Shown: positions 34,068 through 46,200 of the stretch, in pieces
How the letters are laid out: the number at the start of each line of letters is the position of its first letter
Position numbering within the stretch: the stretch's first letter is position 1
NCBI GenBank assembly: GCA_029641185.1
Contig: JAPWGK010000028.1
Coordinates: 421,649-485,648 of the forward strand
DNA from: Pseudofabraea citricarpa
Lineage: Eukaryota > Ascomycota > Leotiomycetes > Helotiales > Dermateaceae
Direction of reading: 5' to 3'
DNA length: 64,000 nt
The notes under the pieces: model-generated
What the model saw: only the letters and a program-made list of their open reading frames with translations
Told to the model about the DNA's origin: nothing
Database searches by the model: none
Translations under genes and position numbers: made by a program

Positions 34068-36217
34068 ATGTCATCAACACCTGGAACCTCATCATCACAA
34101 CCTTCGGTGGCAGGTGCTCGTAAATATATGAGCAAGCGTCAAAGTGCCTGTGACTTTTGTCGGTCCAGGAAAAGTGCATGCCAGATTGAGACTGCCCCAC
34201 CGTGTCGGTTATGCAACGCGCATTCGAAGCCTTGTACGTTCACCGGTCACAAAGTCAAGAGAACTACTCCTTTATCCAGAAGACAACCTCCTCCAGATCG
34301 CAGTAATGATACTCCTCTAGCAGAAACCTCGCGAGGGTTGCTACAGCCACATCCACAGCCGTCACAACAAACATCAGTTCAGCTCACAACATCCTCGGAA
34401 CCTCAGCTTCAGAGCCCAGCCTGGAATGATTTGTTCTTTCAGACAGACCCAGGCGAACTTTCAGATAACTCTTTGCTTACTGCGGCCGTTGTCAATGAAC
34501 CCCATTTTACGCAACAGCCAGACCACGTGACGGACGACTTGCATCCAAACTTCTTCGATGAGATATTCAAAGAGAGTTCACAACCACCAGGCCAGGAAAG
34601 GTCTCTCGATCAACTGGATGATGTAACTGCTCAACTTTGTGGGTTGACTGGGGATATGGATCCCTATTTACTTCGTCGCTACAGATTCAACAAGAATGCC
34701 GAGTTTGGGTTCTCGAAGCTGTCTATTAGAACAATTCAAGATACGACTGTTCCGGTGCAGTTTCTTCTCTCAGCAAATGAACTAAGCTCCCATTCGCGTG
34801 CGGAGACCGAGCTCGAGGACGAGGAAAATCTGCTCTTTGAGCACGAACGAGACAGCCTGTTGAATCTTATTCCAGCCGAAATTGGGAAACGTCTCATTCA
34901 ACTATTCTTTCGTTTCATTTCGCCCCAGTTTCCAATTGTGTCTTTTAAAGAGCCTCCAGATCCGGCAGTTACCCCGGTTCATCTTTTAGCTGCGATTTAT
35001 TGTATTGCACAACCTTTCGCTACATATGATGATCGACTGTGTGTCGATTTCGCATACAAAAGTCCATCCTTCCAAAAACTCTTCAACGTCGCATGGAAGT
35101 CCTTGAACAGATCTACGCATAAACCTACAATTGCAACTATACAAACATCTCTAATCTTGCTTCTTCAGCCACCTACCAATGAGCTTGTGCTAGATAGTGC
35201 ATTCAAATGGGCCCTAGTGGGGTCTGTTGTTTCTTCCGCTCAAACTCTGGGACTTCATCTTGATGCGAGCGACTGGAAACTACCCAAAGAAGAGGTGTTA
35301 TTGCGCAAACGTCTTTCTTGGACTGTTTATGCTTTTGACAAGTGGTTTGCCTTGAGTCTTGGCCGTCCTAGCCACATCAATATTGACAACTGGCTCGTCG
35401 TTGAATTGACGCCTGCAGATCTTGATTATACATCAACCCCTCAAACAACGATCATTTGCTTGGAATTTTCTCGTGTCACACGGATCTTAGACAAAGTTTT
35501 GACACAGTTATAGTACAAAAATTTCTCATGCTTTTGAATTCACCATGCTGACTCGTGTAGTTCTCTCAGAGCTGTTAGTTCGCTAACACGCGACTTCGAA
35601 ACCACTCTGACAATCGCACGAGAGCTGTTGAAAGAACTTACTGCCTGGTATCAAAATATGGACGCTTCCTTTCATACAGCCCCGGAGGAAAATCTCACTA
35701 GCGATCCTGACCCTCGATTTTCAATCCACCTCAGCTATCATGCCGTCAAAATTATAATTTTACGTGCATTACTCCGGCCTTTCTATTATGCCAGTGCAAA
35801 GTCTCCCGAAGACCCCGGAGCAAAATCAGATTGGTATTCAGCAAAGACCCATTGTCGACTCGGTGCCAAAACCGGCGCCAATGCTGCCATCAGGAGTGCG
35901 TCGTTGTTACGAGCATCGCATTATCAAGCATTTTGGGCTCCTTGTAGGATGATAATGATCCCCAAAGCTACCATTTGCTGACTGATTAAGGGTGCAAGAC
36001 ACATTTTGCACTAATAACTAATCTTCTTTTCCTACTGACTATCTCAACTCCTCCAGAAGAAGCCACCGAGGCATTAGCCGCCTTGAACCAAGCGCGGCAA
36101 ATATACAGGGTTCAATCCAAGAGTTTTACAATGGTTAGATTTGCCCTACTCAGGATTGATGCCATATTCTGGGTCGGATTCGATACCGTCGTCAATAAGG
36201 ATTTGGATGCTAGTTAA
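34068..36217 (+). CDS. Zn2Cys6 transcription factor with fungal-specific regulatory domain
   Basis: Exons 34068-35512, 35561-35943 and 35991-36217 give 684 aa. The binuclear zinc cluster is complete: C28-x2-C31-x6-C38-x7-C46-x2-C49-x6-C56, with the basic RSRK between Cys 2 and 3 and a KVKR linker. A Gln/Pro-rich region (about 70-130) is followed by the fungal-specific transcription factor domain (about 270-560), including LIQLFFRFISPQFPIVS and LSWTVYAFDKWFALSLGRPSHI. Intron 1 (35513-35560) removes an in-frame TAG and creates the expected LYSLRA block. The 3' end lies 43 bp from the end of the convergent esterase gene. Its position in the middle of the cluster makes it the natural candidate regulator of its neighbours; this is inference from gene order. 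Confidence 0.9.
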
Positions 36218-36260
36218 GTTACGACTAGTCACTGAATAATATGAAGGCTTGATATCCTTT

Positions 36261-37608
36261 TTACGTTATCGAAAGTCCTTCATGTGCCTGTCTCAACACA
36301 GAGCAAGTGTCTCTGATATACTCATGTGCTTTGGATAAACCTTTCTGGGGACAGTTGTAATGTGCAAATGCATGAGGTACTCCCAAGTACCGTTTTATCC
36401 GGACGGAATTTCCAGCATTTTCCAATAAACGGCCGTAGAACTCCCCCTCGTCTCTCTCAACATCAAACTCTGCTGTCACAATGAAGGCAGGAGCAAGATC
36501 CTTGAAGTTTGGTGCAAGCACTGGAGTCATCCTCCAATCTTGCAAAGTGTTGTTTCTTGCCTCTATTGATTGTTAGCAAGGGGAGAAAATCGCAATTTAA
36601 CCAAACATACCGGACTCTGTACCAATGAAATAGTTCAGAAACCAAGATTCTCTGCCTACTGGCCCCCAAGGTGCATCCGCGCAGAACAAGACACTTTCAT
36701 ATTGGCATGCTTCAACCTCCAAATCTCCATCAACAGTGATGGGACAGTATCTCATGTCTGTTGCTGGAACAGTAAGAAGCTGTAGCTTGAGCTTAATCTC
36801 ATTATCCCTCGCAAAATGAGCTATAACGGCGGCCATATGCCCTCCAGCTGAAAGTCCACCAATAGAAATACTTTTCGGGTCAACATTTAGCTGTTCGGAT
36901 TTTTCAATGATCTAAGATGTTAGTACAGAACATATCAACGAAGAAATGCAGTATACCCAGTTCATGGAATCCCAACAATCATATATAGCTACTGGGAACT
37001 GATATTCTGGCGCCATGCGGTATTCGACGTCAACAATAACCAACTTAGCGTTGTTGCACACTTGGCGGCACCATGCCTGCTCTGACTTGAGTCCTCCCAA
37101 AACCCAACCACCTGCTAGTCTCAGTAATCTTCTGGGAGTTTAAATGCTTCACAATAGTAGGAAATGGTTCTTGGTATCTCATCTACCAGTGTTTGATAAC
37201 ATACCTCCATGCATGTTCATGTGCACCGGAAATGGCCCTGATCCCTCTGGAGTATATACTCTACAAACAATCTTTCCTTCGGGACTTGAGACTGGAACTT
37301 CCCAATCCTGGATTTTGAAAACGTCTGGACCTATAACGATTAAGCTCGAGTTGATTGGCAGGCATGCAAGCAGACTGACCTTGCCAAGTTGGATAAGTGA
37401 AGGAGTATTTTCCTGGACATTTTCGAAATTCCTCAATGGTCACCTGACTTGCTGGTATGACTTTTGAGCCATGTTCATTCCATAATGTGATCCATTCAGG
37501 ATCTAGCCCAGGAAGGAACTTTTGAGGGATTGTCCTCGGGTCGTGGGATACTGGAACCTCTTTTTGATCTAACGACTTGACCGTCGTAATTACCTCTGTA
37601 GCAGCCAT
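36261..37608 (-). CDS. HSL-type alpha/beta hydrolase / esterase (fold-3)
   Basis: Five exons (37608-37380, 37330-37205, 37111-36957, 36911-36611, 36562-36261) give 370 aa. The oxyanion-hole HGGGW is assembled across intron 2 (about residues 117-121). The nucleophile elbow is GGLSAGGHMA (Ser about 191), the acid AEFDVERDEG (Asp about 304) and the base VPHAF (His about 334); order and spacing are right for a working enzyme. YRMAPEYQFPVAIYDCW is the usual family block. Known role: hydrolysis of short carboxylic esters. With the Baeyer-Villiger monooxygenase in the same cluster, it could open the lactone or ester formed. No signal peptide, so intracellular. The start at 37608 is the second in-frame ATG; 37647 is possible. 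It diverges from the POT transporter across a 379-bp shared promoter. Confidence 0.92.
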
Positions 37609-37987
37609 GCTGTGGTCGGATTTCAAGTCGACACGAATTACACGCAAAAATCAATCAAGCACCGAAATAGTTGTTGCTCAACCAGTTTGCCGACCTGATG
37701 GAGTCTGATGTTAATATCCACTTCGGCGTTTATTATGATTGGTGGCATTCATCGAGGGTTTAAAGATAGGCGAATTGCCGATGTGATGTGACTCGCCACG
37801 CGCCGGCTGATCCTGGGCGATGTCATGACAACAATGCCTATCTTTTCGATTAAATTATTGTTGTAATAAACATAGACTTCAATCCGGTACTTTTGTGATA
37901 AGAGGGATGGGATAGCTTGACTTGGGTTCTGAAAGTTGTCCATAAAGGCATTCTGAGGTCCAGATTTTAGGGGTCATCGCCATCGAA
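37609..37987. promoter_or_regulatory. Compact bidirectional promoter (esterase / POT transporter)
   Basis: 379 bp separate two divergent start codons. Several CGG/CCG triplets occur (about 37616, 37690, 37782, 37883), compatible with Zn2Cys6 binding, but no canonical spaced palindrome stands out. Co-regulation of the two genes is likely from geometry alone. Confidence 0.45.
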
Positions 37988-39919
37988 ATGTCGTCAAGCA
38001 AGGACCAAGCACCAGTAGCAGCCACAACCGTGGATTCGCAGTATGTGCATCCAAATCATACCATCCTTGGAAACTCGACAGAAGGCCTCCGCAGAATTCC
38101 TGATCGAATTCCTTGGGTTGTTCTTCTGATCATCATTGTTGAGCTTGGAGAGAGGTTCACATATTTCGGACTTAGCGGACCTCTTCAGAATTATATCAAG
38201 TAAGGAACTTTCGCTTCGTACACCTACCCCAAAACTAACCATTATTAGCAATCCATATGATCCAGGATCTGATCTTCCAGGCGCACTTGGTAGAGGCCAA
38301 GCCACTGCATCGGCACTTGGCAACTTCTTCAAATTTTGGGCCTATGCTTCAACCATCATTGGTGCTATTGTAGCCGGTGAGTTAAACGCGTAGTATGGCT
38401 TGACGATGCTAACTTTTTGCAGACCAGTTTATTGGCAAATTTAAAGCGATTTGTCTTGCTTGTGGAATCTATATCACTGGCTTGACGATTTTGGTGGCTA
38501 CTGCTACCCCAGCTTCGATTAAATCTGGTGCCGCTTTCGGTGGGCTGGTAACTTCCATGGTCATCATTGGCCTTGGGACTGGTGGTATTAAAGCTAATGT
38601 GACTCCTATGTGTGCGGAGCAGTACAAAAATGTCGGAGCCTTCGTAAAATTATTAAAATCAGGGGAACGTGTGGTGGTTGACCCTGAGCTAACAGTTGAG
38701 CGCATGTTTATGTGGTTTTACTGGGCTGTGAATATCGGAGCTTTATCCCCACTTATCACAGTAAATGTCGAAGCTCATGCATCATTCTGGCTTGCGTACC
38801 TGATCCCTCTGATGTAAGTTATTACTTACTTCTAACGTGATAGCTCCCGAGGTTGTGTTAATGTCTTACTAACTTGACCTAGTGCAATTGTTCTCTCCGC
38901 GGCAGTTTTCATATTAAGCAACAAGAAGTTCATCAAAACAAAACCCGAAGGCTCTGCAATTGTTGATGCGGTACACACGATTTCAATCGCTATCAAAGAG
39001 CGGGGTTTCGAGAATGCCAAGCCTAGCATGTTAAGAGAGAACGGAAGAGAAGATGTATATTTGTTTGCCCAGTCGCCCTCGTATACCGATGATCGAGTTG
39101 AAAAGGTCCGGACGGGTGTGACTGCATGCAAAGTAAGCAATGAAAAGACCCGTTGGATTTATAATACTAATGGATTGTTCATAGTTCTTTTTGTTTCTGC
39201 CATTGTACTTCATCAGCTGGATTCAGATTTGGAATAACTTGATTTCACAAGCTGGCACTATGGCCTTGCACGGAACTCCCAATGATCTTCTTCAGAATCT
39301 AGATCCGATTGCTCTCATCATATTTCTTCCGCTGCTGGATTGTAAGTACCAGACGTGCCCACTGCTCTGGCCTGCACTAATAGTCTTAGTTGTTATATAT
39401 CCTCTATTGCGTAAATGGAAGATACAGTTCCGGCCTGTGGTACGCATTGCTACTGGATTTATCATGGCAGCATTCGCAATGGCATATGCTGCTGTGTTAC
39501 AACACTATATTTACATTTCTCCACCAAACTCAATTCATGTATGGATCCAAGCACCTGCTTATATTCTTGTTGCTTTCTCCGAAGCTTTCGTCATTGTCAC
39601 AGGCCTCGAGATTGCCTTCACAAAAGCACCAGAGTCTCTGCGGTCTTTTGTATCTGCTTTGTTCTGGCTTACCATCGGTATCGCAGCAGCAATCTGTATC
39701 AGCTTTACTCCTGTAACAAAGGATCCCGAGATACTTTGGATGTACACTTCTTTAGCAGTGATTACCTTTGTTGCGGGGTGTATCTTTTATTTTTGTTTTC
39801 GAAACTCTTTGGAGAGCATACCGGTAGTGGAATCATTGGAGATTGAAGATATCATGAAAGAAGAAGGGAAAAGATGCAGGAATGCTAAGCTGGAAATAAA
39901 TGGGGATGTTTTAGTTTGA
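37988..39919 (+). CDS. POT/PTR2-family proton-coupled oligopeptide transporter
   Basis: Six exons (37988-38199, 38249-38376, 38423-38813, 38883-39132, 39185-39341, 39390-39919) give 555 aa. The POT proton-coupling motif ExxER is present in helix 1 (ELGERFTYFG), followed by LGRGQATASALGNFFKFW, the second family signature GTGGIKANVTPMCAEQY, and FYWAVNIGAL. About 12 membrane segments are readable. Known role: uptake of di- and tripeptides or nitrate-like substrates at the plasma membrane. All introns are GT-AG and preserve frame. It shares a 379-bp promoter with the esterase, and its 3' end converges on the arabinofuranosidase (203-bp gap). Substrate is not certain, but the family call is. Confidence 0.93.
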
Positions 39920-40122
39920 GAATAATAGATACGGTATCTAGCCTAGCACCTCCCAAAGCAATTGATTATGAACCCTAAACAATCAAAATAATACCACGTG
40001 AATGGTTGGAAGTGAAGCAGATAACACATTTGATTTAACAACCAAAGTTAATTACAAGCTATAATCTCAGATGCAACTCTATCACGCCGGGTATATCGAT
40101 TATCTTCTGTAATTAGGCATTT

Positions 40123-42474
40123 TCATAGATTGAACTGAAGAACAGTGATTGACCAAGACCTATTAAATCTTAATAAAATCTTCGTCAAGGAAGAAAAAAC
40201 ACTTACGGAACATTCCAAGTCCATTCTCCATTGAAACCAGGACTTTTTGATGTCAAGTTTAAGGGAACTGGTATTATGGCTGTTTGATTATTCTTGTAGT
40301 TGAAACCGTTAGGATCAGAACCCGTGATAATGGTTCCATTTACTGAACTCCACGCGGATTCAAGTTCTACACTTAGCGGAATGGATGAATTGGCGATATT
40401 TCTAAGCGGTGAGCAAGACTCATGACGAGAAGAAGGGGGTCTTACATCACTTTCAAAAAGATACTATCATCTCCATCTACAGCTGCAGCCCAATAAAGAG
40501 GGTTGAAATCACCTGTATTGCTGACCTCGACTGACTCAGTCCCGTGGTATGCATTGAAAAGTTTCTGTAGGTAATAACTGACACTGAGAACAGTGTTTTC
40601 GGGGTTGGCATCGAATGCAATCAAGTTCGGAGACCAGTTATACCAATTGAAATTTTGTAAACTTGGCGCATAACTGCTCATTGTTACGACATTTGGGTTG
40701 CGTTCTGCTCCAAGCAAATACACTCCCTCGGCTAATCCTGAAATCAAGCGAGGATAAAAGATGTGAACATCAGCCGGAAATGAAAAGTTAACCAGCCGAT
40801 CTGGTGTATCGACTTGAATCACTGAGTACTCGCCAATCATGACAGTGACATCTGTATTATTTGTGGCTTCCTGCCAGTTATCGAAGAAATCAAAACTTTC
40901 GATGAAAAAAGCTGGCTCTTCGTAGTGATGCGTATCCCAGATTGTTCCAGGAGGGAGATCGATTGTGTAGAGTGGGTTTTCGTTATAAGCTGAGCTGATG
41001 TATTGAATATCTGGATAAACAGCCTTGAGCCCATCGTACAGATACTTGAATCGGAAAGGATAGTTCAATCCAAACCAATCTTCATTTCCGATTTCAATGA
41101 AATTGATATCAAACGGTTCAGGATGACCGTACTCTGCTCTTTTGGCCCCCCAGTAAGTGTCTGTAGATCCCATACAGAACTCCAATTCATCGAGAGCCTC
41201 CTTCAGAACCGGGTACATGGCCTCCTCGGTGGCAGGAAATTCTACAGTGTTGCTTTGCCCTGCATCACCAAGGCTGTAGCCACTGTATATGCCAAGAACA
41301 TTATCCATCTCCATAGATTCAGTCCACTCGAGAAATTCAAGAAGTCCGAGTCCATTCGTGTTATAATACTCTGTAGATGATTAGAAAACCTTGTCTTGCC
41401 TTGGGTGATGAAACTTACGCCAGTTTCCTGGCCTTGCCCATCTTTCTTTTAGTGGTCCTATCGTCTCCCACCATTTCCATCTTCGTTGGATTGAATAACC
41501 TTCAAGATTGTTCCCACCTGGCCATCTCAAAAATGTAGGTTTTAAATCATAAATGTTCTGCGCTAGGTCTTTCCGAAGTCCATTCTGATAGCCTTTGAAA
41601 GTCTCACCGAAAAGGCTGATTTGACTGAAGTAATATGTCTGACCTTCAGCCTCGACCGAGTCAAAGGTAATAGCTAACGTATTGTTTGAATTTGGAGCAG
41701 TAACTGTATTTTCAATTTGAGTTGACACAAATGTCCAATTTACCACATTCCATTCCTGACGTGGAATCTCAACAGATGCCCAAACTTCACCAGTAATATT
41801 AGACTGCAACGAAACAGTGATACTAGTACTTGGGATGGCTCTGTTCCGCACTTGATCGGGATATACGTAAAATGAGACATTGTATGTCTGTGGGCTTACA
41901 GGGATACCCCACCAGCCCATATTTTGAAAGCCAACAGGTCCTGTGTAGTTGCTTGAATTTGTTGGGATATCTAGCTCTAGAACAGTCTGGTGAGAATATG
42001 AAAGTGGATGTAGATTATCCAGCCTCAAAAGTGTATTCCCAACCGGTTTGTATCCAGTGAGTACGGGGCCTGAATATTTAGTATTAGAGCTTTGGAAAAG
42101 AGAGCTTGCGTACCATAGGCTTCACAAGTGTTTTCTTGGTAGGTTATGCTCTTGCCAAAATAATCTGGAATTGGCTCCCAAGTGACAGTTGAGCCCTCAA
42201 AGGCTCCGTTGGTTAGCAACTCTCCGTAAAGTCCGCCATCCCCGGAATGGTTGATGTCTTCAAACATCCACCCATATAGATATGGTGCTGTTGCATTTCG
42301 GATACCGGTTTCCGTCAAAATCTTGAGCGAAATTGGATTAGTGGAGTTGCTGGTAACATTGGTGAATTGCGGATAATTGCTACTAGAAGTGCTTTGCCTG
42401 GATGCTTTTCTTCCAGCAGACGATGTACCAGAGAGACCCAAAAGAGCCAGTAAAGCTGTTTTGAGGGTCAGCAT
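40123..42474 (-). CDS. Secreted GH51 alpha-L-arabinofuranosidase
   Basis: Five exons (42474-42114, 42069-41419, 41370-40446, 40401-40207, 40159-40123) give 722 aa. A signal peptide is evident (residues 1-20, TALLALLGLSGTSSA). The N-terminal domain with WMFEDINHSGDGGLYGELLTN is typical of the eukaryotic GH51 branch. It is followed by a carbohydrate-binding-like beta region and the catalytic barrel with acid/base Glu in IGNEDWFG (about E434) and nucleophile Glu in VMIGEYS (about E518). Known reaction: release of terminal arabinofuranosyl residues from arabinan and arabinoxylan, outside the cell. Many N-x-S/T sites fit secretion. The last exon is only 37 nt; I include it because splicing past the in-frame TAA at 40205-40203 restores the family's WSITVLQF end. 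Confidence 0.92.
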
Positions 42475-43255
42475 TGTATTGGTCGGTGACTATCTCAACC
42501 GGAGGGTAACACACAGTTATATGAATGAGGTGCTGTGATTGATGACGACTTCGATTACAGGTACGGATCTAGGTATAATTTCCCAGTGCGGGGTGAGCTC
42601 GGTATGTCGGTGCTGGACAATCTCCAGGAATTATTCCGGCCCTTTGAAAAAATTAGTAGCCGCTCAAATCTTGGTTAAATCCCATTGTTATAGGATCGAC
42701 TTTTGTTGATGCGCTCCAATCATACACAGGTTGAGAAGTAGCTAGCATTAGCGAGACTCAAAATTGAGTTATGACGCTGGGTTTAAATTAGTACAATCGG
42801 GAATAAATGTAACGAGAACGAAGCAAGAACCCAAGCAGATAGATTATAGTCTTACGAGTGGCTGCTTGATACACGCCTATTTTTAATTTGAAAGACTTAA
42901 ATTCTAAGCAATCAGTACAAATTTCATATTTGAGGTATATATTTCGCTTGTGACGGCCTGGTATTTAGAACGAGCGTGTGGATCGGTCAGACTTATGTAA
43001 GTGAAACTTATACATGTTCAACAGAAAACATATATTACGGCGTTGATAGAAACTAGTGATTAATGGAACTTATCGGTGGAATAATAACTAAGTGTTCAAA
43101 ATCCTAAACACTACTATTTTATAATTTTACTAAAGGGTGATCCTTACTTTTTATCACCATACCTGTACGAATATCTAAATCAGACGGAGATAAGATCTAA
43201 CTCGATTTTGGTAAATTTCTACCTAGTTTAATGTTTTGTCAATATTCAATATTAT
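42475..43255. other. Intergenic; promoter of GH51 and 3' flank of the giant NLR
   Basis: 781 bp of AT-rich sequence with no coding signal. A GTACGGATCTAGG segment and CCGG sites near 42640 are the only GC-richer patches. Confidence 0.5.
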
Positions 43256-46200
43256 TCATAGGTCTTCCAACTTTCGAATTCCTCTGTCATTCATCATTCT
43301 ATGAAGCTGAAGCTCAAAGAACCTCCTCACACCTGGAATAACATCCGATACGGACTCCATATAATCTTTAGGAAGACCGAAGAAAAGGGACGGATGCATT
43401 TCATCCCCATTATTGTCAGCTGAATCTGACTTTAATCCCTTCTCATCGATCTCGTCACCTTTTTCGTTTGACGGAAGATCAAGAAGATCTATATCTGGAG
43501 TGGAGGTATTCGTAAATGCACCCCCAAAGTACTTTCTCATTCTCCGACCTTTTGGCCCTTTGTCAAATCGTAGTTTCTTTATTTTTTCGTCGTACTCAAG
43601 ATAGGGACGAAACCCGTACCATGCTCTGGCGTTTTGTAGTTTGTCATCGAAAAATCGTTGATAAAACCACTCGATGTCCTCCTCAATCCATCCCACTGCC
43701 ATTGCAGATGACCAATGCAAACTAACTTTGTTAATAGCTACATCCTCATCGAAATGAAATGTATGTATAAGTAATGGAATCTGGCATCCAACACCGCATT
43801 GTCCAGGTATGTAAAGCCCTTTGATATATTGTTCAAAGTCGAATTCTTCTTTGATCGCATCCATGGCCTCTCGAAATTCATCCCAACTGTCAAATGGAAA
43901 TTGATCATCCCCTAGGGCCCGTTTCATATCCGCGTACCATTTATCAGCTGTGACTCCACCATCTTTTCTAACGAGTGCCTGAGTGGCCTTGCTTTCGAGC
44001 CCCCAGAGGAAAGATTCTAAATCTTCAGGCTGTACTGCTTGATCTTTTGCGTATTGGTAGTCTGATATCAAGATCTTGACTTGGTCTACCTTAAATGGTT
44101 TGATAGATTTACCACGAATTATGGAGTCCTTCTTTTCTCGTGTACAGCTGCAACATTGACACGTTGTCTCTCTTGTGCAGGCCATACTTGAAGTTGAAAA
44201 AGCACCACTTGACAACTCATTTCTTTCGTTGAGGACTTGCGGGAAAAGGTCTAGGGACCATGCTACAAGTAAACCATCTTCGAAATTCTCAATCTGGATG
44301 GTTGGGCCGGTAAGTCGGAGTATCAACGGGTCGCATTCCTCATCAGCCATTGCTGCTACACCAATGTTAACCACCGAATGGCTTATAATAACCAATCTAG
44401 ACCCCTCATTCTCAAGAATAAAGATATTACATCCCGCTTCGAAAGCAAGCCCGCAAGTTGTGCAACATGTATGAGCGGGTAAAAAGGTGAGATAGGAGCG
44501 TTCCAACAGAGCTAGATTCGGCAAACTGTATACTCGTTCCTCTATACCACCATCTCTCGTCAAACGGTGAATCTTAAGGCAATGATTTAGTAAATCCACT
44601 GATCCACCAGAGTTATCGGATATTGTTAGTCCTGTGGTCCTGCCTTCGAAAAGATCGCATAACATAATGCTTATGATACCCTCCACAGGGTGGGAGTTGG
44701 TAAGATCATTCTTAATCGCGTCACGACCTCGAACCATGATATATCTGCCATCGGGAGAAAACTTAATTGCTTGGGTTGAGTTCACCTCTAACGTTAGAGA
44801 TTCTAAATGCAAGTCAGCACACTCATTTGATATAGAACTCAACATTGCATCCTACCGCCGATAGATATTGGAGGTTCTTGACATTTGAAGTGAGAAAGTC
44901 TAAGTGTATGACCGGGAAGCAACCAGGCGAGTAACGGTAGATTTGGATGAACGGCCCAGGAAATTTCAGGAATCGCTGACTTTCCACCCGCTATCTCCCC
45001 TGCAGTAGTGGTATGTAAAATCCAGGAGACTTTGTCTAATCTTTTATCGAATAGGCTGAGATATACCTCAAACTGACGAGCTTCTCTGAGCTTTTGATCG
45101 GCAAGGGATCTCCGAAGAGGCTTTGAACACTGGAGAATATAGTAATCCTCCTGGACTGTATTTGCTCCCGTTGCTTCAAACCGTTCATCTTCCGCCACCT
45201 CGCTGTTAGCTATATTTTGGAAGGAGAGTGATTCGTCATCGAATATACTATAAAGTGGTTTTGAAAGAAGGTTATCTGTTTTGAGCAAGCCTGACCTTGT
45301 GGATTTGCTTTCGAGCGGATTGCTTACTGACTTGAAGTGCTTCAATGCCTTTTCGAAAGTAGATCCATGTGTTTCTTTAGCACTAATTGTCAAACTATTA
45401 TCAGAACCCAAGACATTAAATTCAACACTTCCTAGACCAGCTTCTGTGCTATTAGTCGAGTGAAAATAGTGTAATCCAAGAGGAGAATACTGTAGATCCG
45501 AAGAAGTGTAATGCTTTAATGTGGAAAATGTTGGCAAAGAACTATTGATATCGAGACGCGTGATTGATATGACGTGGAAGTTGTTATTAAACGGAGTTGG
45601 AACCTCTTCAACACCCGTTACTAAAGACATCGAAGACTCAACATCATGTTGTATGTCGGGAAAGACATGAATCTGAAATATCGCAGAACGGCACAGTGAA
45701 ACAAGTAGAACACAAATTCCCCTTTGTGGATCTGCCAGTGCTTTTGTGATAGGCTCCGATGATTTAGCGTGTATATCGTCGACCGTTATGTATGACCCTT
45801 TTAATTCTGTTGGTTTCAACTCTTGGAAAGTGTTTTTGTGGAAAGTATACAAGGTGTTAAACTGATTGTCCCAAGATAAAATTTCGGTTTTGAGATTTTC
45901 TGTAACAAATCCTGCCAGGCTATTGAATAGAGTTAGAATATATTGGGAGAATTGAGACATGGGCTCACCCTTGAGTATTCACAGGAAGCTGAAATTTCAG
46001 CGACGGATGGTTGCCAAACCCGTTAGCAAACCTTTCTGCCTCAAAAAGCAAAATATGGCCATGTTTAGGATCAATTGAATTAACATAACGGACGTTATTC
46101 GTAACTTTCCATCCAGTGGGGGCATATATTAAAACTTTATTAGCCCCCTTCTTAGCTTCTACCTCCGAGCTCATGCGTGGTGGAAATTTGTAGTGTGCAA

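Noticed and set aside
44839..45960. 373-codon frame as a stand-alone gene
   Set aside because: Joins in phase to both neighbours through consensus introns; its own ATG lies inside the predicted intron.
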